25,800 nt of DNA from positions 1 through 25,800 of the forward strand of contig CALZJV010000029.1 of assembly GCA_945787595.1 (NCBI GenBank). Reading direction: 5' to 3'. The stretch comes from an uncultured Desulfobacterales bacterium. GTDB taxonomy: Bacteria; Desulfobacterota; Desulfobacteria; Desulfobacterales; JAFDCJ01. The notes below the pieces were generated by a model that was not told the DNA's origin, searched no databases, and saw nothing but the letters and a program-made list of their open reading frames with translations. Positions 8,497-16,749 of the stretch are shown one piece after another. Both the position numbers and the translations under genes were made by a program. The stretch's first letter is position 1, and every line of letters starts with the position of its first letter.

Positions 8497-10533
8497 TCAA
8501 AAAGCGCCGATCAGCATCCCTGCGATAATTACCAGCAGCCCCAGGACAAAGACCAAGGCGTAGTTTTGTAGATACCCGGTCTGGATTCTTCTCCAAAAAC
8601 CACTGTTGAAATCGACCAGGGTTGCCACGGAATTGACGGCCCCGTCCACGATATAGATATCGAATTTGTGTGACAGCCAGGCCGTCAGTCTAGTCAACCA
8701 TCCGGCGCCGTTGACAAGTCCGTCGATAATGGAAAGATCAAAAGAAAAACAGTACTGACACAGTTTCTTTAGCGGATTGACAACGACGGCATCGTAGAGT
8801 TCATCCACATAATAGTTGTTGAAAAGAAGCGCATATAGTTTTCTAAATTTCTGTGAGACAATATCCGGGCTCAGAAAAGAAGGGGCCAGGCGTTTTAGCG
8901 GCTCAAAATAGATGACGGCGGCCAGGAAAAGTCCCAGCAGACCTGCCGCCACGGAGATCCCCATTAGCAAAAACTCCAGAGTGCTGTGCGCTGTCTGTGA
9001 GGCTTCCTGAGCATGGACCAAATTGCGGGTGCCGGTTTCAAAGACCGGGCTCAGGTAGTTATGCAACGGCGAACCTGCTTCAAAAAATGGGATGCCGACC
9101 ACGCCTCCGACGACTGCCAGCCCGGCCAGGATAACCAGGGGTATGGTCATGACTTTTGGAGATTCGTGCAGATGCTGCCGGATGGTCGCCTCGGCTCGGG
9201 TTGGGCCGGTAAAAACCATAAAGACCTGTCGAAACATATAGAATGCCGTCAAAAACGCAGTGAAAAGTCCCACCGCCCATATCAAGTAATGTCCCTGTTT
9301 AAACATTTCCCAAAGTATTTCATCCTTCGACCAGAAGCCGCTGAACGGTGGAATACCGGCAATGGCGATTGCCCCGATTGCAAACGTAACCGAGGTGATT
9401 TTCATGTGGCGGTGAAGCCCGCCCATGTTTTGCATATCCTGCTCGCCCGACATGGCATGGATGACGCTGCCGGCCCCCAGAAAGAGAAGCCCCTTAAAAA
9501 AGGCATGGGTCATCAGATGAAAGATCCCGGCAGCATAGGCACCGATACCGACAGCGGCAAACATGTATCCCAGCTGGCTGATGGTGGAATAGGCCAAAAC
9601 CCGTTTAATATCGGTTTGGACAATACCGATGGTGGCCGCAAAAAGGGCGGTGAATATGCCGATACCGGCCACGATCTCGCCGGTCACCGGTGCCAGGGTG
9701 AATAGCACACTGTTTCTAGCCACCATGTAGACGCCGGCCGTAACCATCGTGGCTGCATGGATCAGGGCACTGACCGGAGTGGGCCCTTCCATAGCGTCCG
9801 GCAGCCACACGTGCAGCGGGAATTGGGCTGACTTTCCGACGGCCCCGACAAAAAGAAGCATTGTAATTGCCGTCAGCCTGGCGGGATCCAGGAGGTGAAT
9901 ATTAGCAAACACCTCTTCAAATTTCAGCGAAAAAACACCCTGGTCGGCCAGGCTCCAGATGAGCAGAAAGAGGCCGATGATAAAGCCGACGTCACCGACG
10001 CGGTTGACTATGAAGGCCTTTTTGCCGGCATCACTGGCTGATTTTTTCTCGTACCAGAAACCGATCAGCAGATAGGAACACAACCCGACACCTTCCCAAC
10101 CCAGATACATGACCAGATAGTCGGCACTGAGCACCAGCATGAGCATAAAAAAAACAAACAGGTTGAGAAAACTGAAATACCGCCAGTATGCCCGGTCATC
10201 ATGCATATATCCGATGGAGTAAACATGAATGAGAAATCCAACTCCGGTAACGACCAGGGCCATTAATGTTGACAGGGGATCAATCAGGAAAGCGGCATCG
10301 ATTTGAAAAGAACCGCTGTTGATCCAGGTGAACAACGCAATCACCGCGGAACGGTTTGCTGGGGGACGCGAAATCAAATTAAAGAATACGGCAATGGCGA
10401 TAACTAGAGAAAGGCCGACGGCCGTACAGCCGATAAGGCCGACGGTCTTTTTGTCTAATTTGGTTCCAACCAGGCCGTTAACAAGGGCTCCTGTTAATGG
10501 AAGCAACGGGATCAGCCAGACAATATCCAGCAT
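8497..10533 (-). CDS. nuoL: NADH-quinone oxidoreductase subunit L with extended lateral helix
   Basis: This 678-residue distal pump subunit of complex I is longer than the E. coli protein (613). Pump residues are present: GWEGVGLCSY (E147), RVGDVGF (D181), VGKSAQFPLHVWLPDAMEG (K234), SALIHAATM (H259), HAFFKGLLFLG (K347) and FWSKDEIL (K403). The C-terminal amphipathic helix begins near YYVDELYDAV. It contains a tandem repeat, FDLSIIDGLVNG (598 onward) and FDIYIVDGAVNS (624 onward), adding about 24-30 residues before the last membrane helix (RRIQTGYLQNYA). This lengthening matches complexes with an extra NuoM. It starts eight bases after the nuoK stop. Confidence 0.96.
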   Translation of the reverse strand: MLDIVWLIPLLPLTGALVNGLVGTKLDKKTVGLIGCTAVGLSLVIAIAVFFNLISRPPANRSAVIALFTWINSGSFQIDAAFLIDPLSTLMALVVTGVGFLIHVYSIGYMHDDRAYWRYFSFLNLFVFFMLMLVLSADYLVMYLGWEGVGLCSYLLIGFWYEKKSASDAGKKAFIVNRVGDVGFIIGLFLLIWSLADQGVFSLKFEEVFANIHLLDPARLTAITMLLFVGAVGKSAQFPLHVWLPDAMEGPTPVSALIHAATMVTAGVYMVARNSVLFTLAPVTGEIVAGIGIFTALFAATIGIVQTDIKRVLAYSTISQLGYMFAAVGIGAYAAGIFHLMTHAFFKGLLFLGAGSVIHAMSGEQDMQNMGGLHRHMKITSVTFAIGAIAIAGIPPFSGFWSKDEILWEMFKQGHYLIWAVGLFTAFLTAFYMFRQVFMVFTGPTRAEATIRQHLHESPKVMTIPLVILAGLAVVGGVVGIPFFEAGSPLHNYLSPVFETGTRNLVHAQEASQTAHSTLEFLLMGISVAAGLLGLFLAAVIYFEPLKRLAPSFLSPDIVSQKFRKLYALLFNNYYVDELYDAVVVNPLKKLCQYCFSFDLSIIDGLVNGAGWLTRLTAWLSHKFDIYIVDGAVNSVATLVDFNSGFWRRIQTGYLQNYALVFVLGLLVIIAGMLIGAF

Positions 10534-10541
10534 GGCAGTCT

Positions 10542-10844
10542 CTATCCTCTCATCTCATTGAGTTCATCCACATATACCGTCTTTCTGCGCCGGTAAACGA
10601 CAACAAGGATTGCTAGGCCTATCGCTACTTCGGCCGCAGCGATGGTTATGCTGAAAATTACAAAGACCATGCCGTTTAAGGACTGCAGATAGTAGGAAAA
10701 AGCAGCCAGGCTGATGTTGGCCGAGTTGAAGACCAGCTCCAGGGACATCAGTACGATGATGATATTGCGCCGGGACAGCACACCGGTCACACCGATGGAG
10801 AAAAGGATAAAACTCAGGATAAGAAAGTGGTTTAGCGTCAGCAT
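10542..10844 (-). CDS. nuoK: NADH-quinone oxidoreductase subunit K
   Basis: This 100-residue, three-helix membrane subunit of complex I is of usual length. The two conserved membrane glutamates are seen in LMSLELVFNSANI and AAAEVAIGLAI; they form part of the central hydrophilic proton axis. The ATG at 10844 is preferred over the in-frame TTG two codons upstream because AGGA lies seven bases before it. It is homologous to MrpC of cation antiporters. It sits between nuoJ and nuoL, as in most nuo operons. Confidence 0.95.
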   Translation of the reverse strand: MLTLNHFLILSFILFSIGVTGVLSRRNIIIVLMSLELVFNSANISLAAFSYYLQSLNGMVFVIFSITIAAAEVAIGLAILVVVYRRRKTVYVDELNEMRG

Positions 10845-10879
10845 AATCAATCCTGCGATCAGGTGTCAGGATTCAGGTT

Positions 10880-11389
10880 TCAGCGTTCAAGGTTTTCTTT
10901 CATAACCAACACAATCGCGCCGACGAGCGCGACGAGCAAAAGGACCGACACGACCTCAAAGGGGAAGATATACTTTGTATAAAGAAGCTTGCCCAAAACC
11001 TCCGTATTTTTGACAAGCAACGCTTCCGAATATTTTCCGACCGGTGCGATCAGGTTGCCTTTTAAGGCCAAATATCCGGCCATGGCAAAAAGCAGAATCA
11101 CTGCTGGAACGGCAATTATTCGTTGACCGTGGATATGTTCCTTTAACCGTTCTTTCCCGATATCGAGCATCATTACGGCAAAGAGAAAGAGGACCATGAC
11201 TGCGCCGACGTAAATAAAAACCTGTACGGCGGCAAGAAACGGCGATCTTAAAAGAATAAAAAGCGCGGCTACCTGCAGCAGGCAGGCTATAAGAAAAATT
11301 GCGCTGTGAACCGGATTTCTGGCCGTAACCACACCCAGGGCGGAAAGCACGGCAATAACCGCGAAGATATAAAAAAATAACTGTTCCAT
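10880..11389 (-). CDS. nuoJ: NADH-quinone oxidoreductase subunit J
   Basis: This 169-residue membrane subunit of complex I has five predicted hydrophobic helices. The conserved TM3 region is YVGAVMVLFLFAVMMLD, where the pi-bulge helix that couples quinone reduction to proton transfer is found in known structures. Its ATG overlaps the nuoI stop by one base (TAATG at 11389), and AGGAAA precedes it, so translation is coupled. The C-terminus VMKENLER is followed by a 35-base gap to nuoK. Confidence 0.95.
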   Translation of the reverse strand: MEQLFFYIFAVIAVLSALGVVTARNPVHSAIFLIACLLQVAALFILLRSPFLAAVQVFIYVGAVMVLFLFAVMMLDIGKERLKEHIHGQRIIAVPAVILLFAMAGYLALKGNLIAPVGKYSEALLVKNTEVLGKLLYTKYIFPFEVVSVLLLVALVGAIVLVMKENLER

Positions 11390-11967
11390 TACAGTTTCCT
11401 CTTCTCGGTTTTGTCCAGGTCAGCTTCTACCCTGATTCCGTCCTTCTCCCTAATGAAACGGGCTCTAGCATGTACACCGCCTTTAAATGACTCCGGCACC
11501 GGCTGAGGGACAAGTAGCTCGTCCACATGCAGGATTGCTGATTCTAAATCCGTGGAGGCATACTCGTATTCCCTGCCAAGCCGTATGGCCGTCGTCGGGC
11601 AGGCGTCTTCACAATAGCCGCAGAAGAGGCATCTGGACAGGTCCACGTCCCAAACCTTCGGCACCCTGTCGGCAATCCCTCTGCCTGTGTCGTCTTCCAT
11701 GGGTATAACGGTAATACAGTCGGTCGGGCAGATCCTGGAACATAGTTCACACGCCACGCACAGCTCGCGGCCCTCTTCGTTCCGCCATAGATTGTGTACC
11801 CCTCTGAAACGTCTGTAAGGCACCCATTTCTCCTCATCCGGATACCTCTCAGTGATACTCTTTGAAACGTTATAACCAAAGGTTACACGAAGGCCCTTGA
11901 TAAAATCCACAAAGAATATTTTTTTGATAAAATCAGCTATATTGCCGCTAATATTTTCTTTGCCCAT
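11389..11967 (-). CDS. nuoI: NADH-quinone oxidoreductase subunit I (two 4Fe-4S clusters)
   Basis: This 192-residue peripheral-arm subunit carries clusters N6a and N6b between NuoG and NuoB. Both ferredoxin motifs are complete: CVACELCSRICP (C70, C73, C76, C80) and CLFCGYCEDACP (C113, C116, C119, C123). The N-terminal FFVDFIKGLRVTFGYN is the membrane-contacting segment. It is separated from nuoH by 306 bases containing a repeat array, the longest gap inside the operon, so it may have an extra promoter or processing point. The start has only a weak ribosome site (AGG close to the ATG). Confidence 0.95.
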   Translation of the reverse strand: MGKENISGNIADFIKKIFFVDFIKGLRVTFGYNVSKSITERYPDEEKWVPYRRFRGVHNLWRNEEGRELCVACELCSRICPTDCITVIPMEDDTGRGIADRVPKVWDVDLSRCLFCGYCEDACPTTAIRLGREYEYASTDLESAILHVDELLVPQPVPESFKGGVHARARFIREKDGIRVEADLDKTEKRKL

Positions 11968-12071
11968 ACCTGCACTAACCTTGTTGCTTGATGAATGTCT
12001 ATCTCTACTTTGTCACATTACCAAATCAATATTTAAAATTATGAATTCAGCAGGTTGTAATTTTGCTTAAG

Positions 12072-12205
12072 AAAATGAGCTAAAATTTAAAATGAACTAA
12101 AATGAGCTAAAATTGTTGTATTCTGTCAATTTTATAAAAACAGATAGAGCGTAGCGTTTCCTTAATTTTAGGCAATTTAGGTCATTTTAGGTCACTTTAG
12201 GCATT
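12072..12205. repeat. Inverted arrays of 10-bp units in the nuoI-nuoH gap
   Basis: The left array holds AAAATGAGCT, AAAATGAACT and AAAATGAGCT at 12072, 12089 and 12099. The right array holds four consecutive 10-base units, TTTTAGGCAA, TTTAGGTCAT, TTTAGGTCAC and TTTAGGCATT, at 12166-12205. The right units are reverse-complement relatives of the left, so the whole forms an imperfect stem of about 40 bases per arm around a loop of about 50. The period matches one DNA helical turn. The rest of 11968-12273 is AT-rich with no gene. Confidence 0.65.
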
Positions 12206-12273
12206 CGTTTATTGCGCTATATCATCCTTTTATAACAAGGGGCTGAAGTAAAAGTAAATATGACAAAGCAGAA

Positions 12274-13305
12274 CTATAAAATCCTCATCAGCCCCGTCAC
12301 CACAATGTTGAGCAGCGACACCGGTATCAGTACTTTCCAGCCGATCTTCATCAATTGGTCATAGCGGTATCGCGGAAGTGTGAAACGGATCCATATAAAA
12401 AAGTATATAAGAACACCGATTTTGCCAAAAAACCAGATAATCGGCGGTATCCGAACCGGCAGCTCAAACGGTGCATTCCAGCCGCCTAAAAATAAAATTA
12501 CGCAAAGAATCGAAACCGTAAACATGGCAACATACTCTGCCAGCATAAAAAAGGCGAACCTAAGACCGCTGTATTCCGTGTGATATCCGGCTGCCAGCGT
12601 ACCTTCGTCCTCAGGCAGGTCAAAGGGGATTCGGTTTACCTCCGCCATAGATGCGATCAGGAAAATCGCAAACCAAACCGGACCAACCGGTAGATACGCG
12701 ATGTTCCAATTGAGGATGCCCCCGCCCTGACGGTTGACTACTTCCACCAGGCTTAAGGAGTTGCTCATCATGACCACGCCGACCACCGCAAAACTTAGGG
12801 CGACCTCATAGCTGATCATCTGGGCGGCGGAACGCAGCCCGCCAAGCAGGGAATATTTGCTGTTTGAGGCCCAGCCGCCTAGGATAATCCCGTAAACACC
12901 CAGGCTCGCTATTGAAAGTACGTAAAGCAAGCCCACATTCATGTCGGAAATATAAAGCGTCACCTCTTTATTAATTACCGGAAGTGTAATTTTGTCACCG
13001 AAAGGAATTACCACGAATACCGCAAATGCCGGAACCAATGAAAAAAGGGGGGCAAGTTTAAAAAGAAGCTTATCGGCTTTATCCGGTAAGATATCCTCTT
13101 TAAAATGAAGCTTGATCAGATCCGCAAAGGGCTGGAGCAAACCGTGAGGACCCACCCGAAACGGACCAAGCCTGGCATGAATGTGCCCGGCAACCTTCCT
13201 TTCGATCCAGGTCAGCGGAAGCGGCAGTAAAAACAACACCAGCGTCATTACCACTATTTTGAAAATGATTAAAATGACTTCGATTATAACGGCAATATCC
13301 GGCAT
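12274..13305 (-). CDS. nuoH: NADH-quinone oxidoreductase subunit H
   Basis: This 343-residue membrane subunit links the quinone site to the proton pumps. Hallmarks are WIERKVAGHIHARLGPFRVGPHGLLQPFAD near the N-terminus and EVNRIPFDLPEDEGTLAAGYHTEY, the acidic loop that forms the quinone-side E-channel. The ATG at 13305 overlaps the stop of the upstream cNMP-binding gene (TGATG), so the two are translationally coupled. An upstream in-frame GTG (13329) would add eight residues and is less likely, since GGAAGGA sits suitably for the ATG. Confidence 0.95.
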   Translation of the reverse strand: MPDIAVIIEVILIIFKIVVMTLVLFLLPLPLTWIERKVAGHIHARLGPFRVGPHGLLQPFADLIKLHFKEDILPDKADKLLFKLAPLFSLVPAFAVFVVIPFGDKITLPVINKEVTLYISDMNVGLLYVLSIASLGVYGIILGGWASNSKYSLLGGLRSAAQMISYEVALSFAVVGVVMMSNSLSLVEVVNRQGGGILNWNIAYLPVGPVWFAIFLIASMAEVNRIPFDLPEDEGTLAAGYHTEYSGLRFAFFMLAEYVAMFTVSILCVILFLGGWNAPFELPVRIPPIIWFFGKIGVLIYFFIWIRFTLPRYRYDQLMKIGWKVLIPVSLLNIVVTGLMRIL

Positions 13306-13781
13306 CAGGTAAACCGTTTCCTTCCCCACATATAATTGATCATCTCGCGGTACCTGGAGTTCATCCCGCGCACAATGGAATGGACATTTAGAACGATCTT
13401 TTCCATGATTTTATGAACCAGCCGGGGATTTTCATCTACGATCGTTTCAAAGTCGGATTTTTCCATAACAAAGGTTTTAACGTCAGAGATCGCCATAACA
13501 GTTGCGGACCGGGGTTTCCCATCTACGAAGCTCATTTGGCCAAAGATCTCTCCGTCTTTCATAGTGGTCAGGGTAAAGTTCTCGCCGTCGGGCGCTGTCA
13601 CATAGACCTTGACCTCCCCGCTTCGTATCACGTAAAGGGATGGGTCGTTCTCCGACTCCTTGAATATTGTCTTTCCAAGCTCAAAATCTCTTTTTTGCGT
13701 GATCTTGGCAATTACTTCAAGTTCGTGGTCGGTGAGATCGGCGAAAAACTGCTCTTCCCGCAATAATTTTGGATCAATCAT
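13305..13781 (-). CDS. Cyclic-nucleotide-binding-domain protein inside the nuo operon
   Basis: This 158-residue protein is essentially one Crp-type cNMP-binding domain, with no DNA-binding helix-turn-helix after it. The beta roll runs from about residue 10 to 120. The phosphate-binding cassette reads GEIFGQMSFVDGKPRSA (77-93). The PRSA arginine is kept, but the usual Glu of FGE, which contacts the ribose, is Gln (Q82), so ligand affinity or choice may differ. GGGGATG precedes the ATG. Its stop overlaps the nuoH start, so it is made together with complex I. A regulatory or assembly role is inference. Confidence 0.85.
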   Translation of the reverse strand: MIDPKLLREEQFFADLTDHELEVIAKITQKRDFELGKTIFKESENDPSLYVIRSGEVKVYVTAPDGENFTLTTMKDGEIFGQMSFVDGKPRSATVMAISDVKTFVMEKSDFETIVDENPRLVHKIMEKIVLNVHSIVRGMNSRYREMINYMWGRKRFT

Positions 13782-13931
13782 AACATCATCCCCTATATCC
13801 TTTTAAGGAGAAGCGTTCTATCAGACCAGTAAAAACCAGTTGGGTGTTAATTGTTATTCGTTATTGGTTATTAGTTTTAGAAGATTAAAAAGATGGCACT
13901 CAGCTTTACATACCCATTCTTCCATTTATCT

Positions 13932-13960
13932 CTCCGAGCCGTAGGCTCTGCGAGCCGGAG
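13932..13960. repeat. Stand-alone second hairpin module
   Basis: This is a 29-base palindromic unit beginning CTCCGAGCC and ending GAGCCGGAG, with an inner stem GAGCC-GTA-GGCTC. A related 29-base unit lies at 18563-18591, inside another repeat. There the inner stem is GGGCT-GTA-GGCCC, a paired change that keeps base pairing. It is followed by ATTCCA repeats (13966-13982). Confidence 0.65.
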
Positions 13961-14003
13961 GCCACCATTCCAATATTCCATTCGACATCTATCGGTAAGC
14001 AAA

Positions 14004-14054
14004 ACCCCTCTGGGGTGAAATCAAAGCCTGGTTTTCTGGGCCAGGATTCTTTAC
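14004..14054. repeat. Hairpin repeat, copy 2 (3' of nuoG)
   Basis: ACCCC-TCT-GGGGT (14004-14016) is followed by CCTGGTTT-TCT-GGGCCAGG (14027-14045) and ATTCTTTAC. It matches the copies at 476-528 and 18529-18612. It ends eight bases before the nuoG stop codon. In nuo mRNA it would form stem-loops between nuoG and the cNMP-binding gene. The rest of the gap 13782-14003 is AT-rich with no gene. Confidence 0.75.
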
Positions 14055-14062
14055 CTATTCTG

Positions 14063-16606
14063 TCATCGGCTTTCAGTTTTGTCCTGCAGTGCTTTTTCAA
14101 TGCTGACTTTTGCCAGAAAAACACCTTTTTCAAAAAAGCGGTTCACTGATACATTCTCAAAGTTTTCATCAATAAAGGCCACTTTGTTTTTGGAACCTCT
14201 CTTTGTTTTTAAAGTAAGGACGGCCTCGTGCCGACTGCCCTTTACACGGACCTTTTCACCGCTGGAAAAACCCATTTCGGTTGCATCTTCATCGCTGATT
14301 TCGACAATCGGATCTTTGAGCAGTCCGCTGAGGATATGGGATTTTCGGGAAAGCCTTCCTGAATGAAAAAGATGGTTGCCGGTAATTAAGGTGAAAGGGC
14401 GGCCGTTTTCTTCCGCAGGAGGTTTCGAACCTGAAAATTCCCTCCTCGGCGCAACATCCGATGGCATGATCAGCGAGGGTCTGTTATCAAGGTCGTTGTT
14501 TTCGTTTCTGCGATTGACAAAGTCCAGACTGACCTCATGATACATCACAACCGCTTTTCTGATTTCCTCAAACACAGGAGCAAAACTTTTGGTTCTGGGT
14601 GTAAAGGATTCATCAAACAGCCGCCCGACGGCGCCGATGATCTCCCGATCGCTGTGGGCTTTGCCCGGTGGTTTCATCAGACGATTGATGGATTGGACGC
14701 GGCCTTCCTGGTTGGTAAAGGTGCCCTGCTTTTCGGCGAAACATGCCCCCGGCAGCACACAGTCGGCCATCTTGGCCGTCTCGGTCATAACGATATCCTG
14801 AACGAGCAGAAAATTGATCCTTGTCAGCGCCCGTTCGACAAGTTCCCTGTCAGGATACGTTGCCATAGGATCCTCTCCGATAATATAGAAAGATTCCAAT
14901 TCGCCGTTTGCAGCCGCCGCGAGCATTTCCCCGTGTCCAAGACCCGGCAGGGCCGCCTCATGATAGGCAGGGGCAAAAGCGGGATGGACCCCCATCTCCC
15001 ATGCTCCCCGTTGATTGGACCGGTCAAGGATCGGGACGATCAATACCGCTTTTCCCAGAGACTTTAATAATTCCACAACAATACTAAGGCCCGCAGCGCC
15101 TTGCGGGAATCTCAAAAATTCAGTTCCGGCCATGATGCCAACGCTTTGGGCGCGGCTCAGTTTTTTGGCCAATATATCGACCTCATCTGCTTTGACATCT
15201 GCGGCGTTCAAAAGATCTTCGTGGGGAACATTTTTTAATGCCGCCAGCCCGCTACCTTTAGCTAACTTCTCCGAATCGATGTTGCCAAGGGAAAGTGCAA
15301 CGGCTTCAAGGACCTCTTTTTCCATACCCGGCTTATGCCTCAGAGACAGACTTGAGGACTTGTCCAGCTTCATGGCCCTTGGCGAGGCGATCATAATCGG
15401 GGTGTTGTTTTCCCTGGCCATTCGCCGGACCATATAGTCGGTTACCGGATTTTCATCGGAAAGATGGGATCCCACGACAAGTACACAGTCGGTCTTCATA
15501 CAGTCAAATACGGAAACTCCGCCTGAGTTCATGCCGGTGGCTGCCACAAATCCTTTAACTGCCAATGGATCCCAGCGCATGCTGGAGTCAATGTTCGGAC
15601 TGTTAATAATGGTTCTGAAAAGCTTCTGAAAAAGGTAAAGCTCCTCGTTGGTCAGCCGGGCAGACGCGAAGCCGCCTGTTTTTAGTGGATCGGCAGTTTT
15701 CAGGCCTTGCCGGATCGCTGTCAGCGCTTCATCCCAGCCGGCAGGCTCAAGGGTTCCGTTTCTTCTTATAAGCGGTGTGGTAAGTCTTTCGCGGTGATGA
15801 ATAATATCGTATCCGAATCTTCCCCTGGCGCAAAGGGTTTCGCTGTTTATTCCGACACCCAGCTGGGCTCTGGAGCGGATCACCTGGCCGTCTCTTTCCT
15901 CGATGACCATACGACAGCCGGTTGCGCAGTACGGGCAGATGGTATCGGCGGAATTCAGATTCCAAGGCCGGGTTTTGTACCTGAACGGCAGGCGCATGAA
16001 ACAGCCGACCGGACAGACTTCGATGCAGTTGCCGTCCTGGTCGCAGTCAAGCATCCCTCTGAAAAACGTTGTCTCCTCCTGATGCTCGCCCCTGTTGATG
16101 CCGTCAAGAACATCCTGGCCGACGATTTCTTTGCAAACCCGGACGCATTTCATGCATTGGACACAGCGGTTTGAATTCTTGATGATGACCGGGCTTATGA
16201 TATAATCTTTAGCATGCCAACTGTATTTCTTCTCGGCGTACCGGCCTTTGTGCGGGCCGTATCTGTAAACCATGTCCTGCAGTTCGCATTCTCCGCCCTT
16301 GTCGCAGACCGGACAATCCAGTCCATGGTTTGCCAGCAAAAACTCGAGCATATCGGCTCTGGCCTGGTTAACCGTTTCTGATTCGGTTAAAATGCTCATG
16401 CCGTCCATCACGGGAGTGACACAGGAAGCCACCGGCTTTAACTGGCCTTCTATCTCAACCAGACACATGCGGCAAGAACCAATACCGATCAGATCCACCT
16501 GATAGCAGAAGGTGGGGATAAAAAAACCAGCTTCCCGTGCCGCCTGAAGGATTAGCGTGCCGTCTTCGACTGTAAATTCTTTTCCGTTTATCTTTACGGT
16601 CGCCAT
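14063..16606 (-). CDS. nuoG: NADH-quinone oxidoreductase subunit G
   Basis: This 847-residue Fe-S subunit belongs to the peripheral arm. The N-terminal 2Fe-2S domain has C34, C45, C48 and C62. The His-ligated cluster motif is HGLDCPVCDKGGEC (94-107). Two further 4Fe-4S motifs are CVQCMKCVRVC (148-158) and a second cysteine set around CIEVCPVGC (194-202). CPYCATGC plus C259 provides the off-pathway cluster N7, present only in some bacteria. The remainder is a molybdopterin-oxidoreductase-like fold, including PATYPDREL-type and ADCVLPGACFAEKQGTFTN regions, that no longer binds cofactor in known NuoG. A 143-base gap separates it from nuoF. Confidence 0.95.
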   Translation of the reverse strand: MATVKINGKEFTVEDGTLILQAAREAGFFIPTFCYQVDLIGIGSCRMCLVEIEGQLKPVASCVTPVMDGMSILTESETVNQARADMLEFLLANHGLDCPVCDKGGECELQDMVYRYGPHKGRYAEKKYSWHAKDYIISPVIIKNSNRCVQCMKCVRVCKEIVGQDVLDGINRGEHQEETTFFRGMLDCDQDGNCIEVCPVGCFMRLPFRYKTRPWNLNSADTICPYCATGCRMVIEERDGQVIRSRAQLGVGINSETLCARGRFGYDIIHHRERLTTPLIRRNGTLEPAGWDEALTAIRQGLKTADPLKTGGFASARLTNEELYLFQKLFRTIINSPNIDSSMRWDPLAVKGFVAATGMNSGGVSVFDCMKTDCVLVVGSHLSDENPVTDYMVRRMARENNTPIMIASPRAMKLDKSSSLSLRHKPGMEKEVLEAVALSLGNIDSEKLAKGSGLAALKNVPHEDLLNAADVKADEVDILAKKLSRAQSVGIMAGTEFLRFPQGAAGLSIVVELLKSLGKAVLIVPILDRSNQRGAWEMGVHPAFAPAYHEAALPGLGHGEMLAAAANGELESFYIIGEDPMATYPDRELVERALTRINFLLVQDIVMTETAKMADCVLPGACFAEKQGTFTNQEGRVQSINRLMKPPGKAHSDREIIGAVGRLFDESFTPRTKSFAPVFEEIRKAVVMYHEVSLDFVNRRNENNDLDNRPSLIMPSDVAPRREFSGSKPPAEENGRPFTLITGNHLFHSGRLSRKSHILSGLLKDPIVEISDEDATEMGFSSGEKVRVKGSRHEAVLTLKTKRGSKNKVAFIDENFENVSVNRFFEKGVFLAKVSIEKALQDKTESR

Positions 16607-16749
16607 GACATCCGCAGCCTTTGCGCTGAGATTCGTAAAGTCGTTTTGATGAAAGTCAAATAATGAATTGCATTGGCGATGAAAACAGGAAATTGGAGAA
16701 GCTTAAAACAAAAATCGCCGACCCTTGCCGTCACAATTTCACCATTGCC

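Noticed and set aside
9013..9705. Long plus-strand open frame (230 codons) opposite nuoL
   Set aside because: It is antisense to a well-conserved gene and reads as low-quality protein rich in Gly, Asp and His with no domain; a codon-bias shadow.
12000..12270. CRISPR array or plasmid iterons in the nuoI-nuoH gap
   Set aside because: Units are 10 bp, nearly contiguous and in opposed orientation; no spacers, no Cas or replication gene.
14537..15067. Plus-strand open frame (176 codons) opposite nuoG
   Set aside because: Antisense shadow of nuoG; no recognisable protein features.
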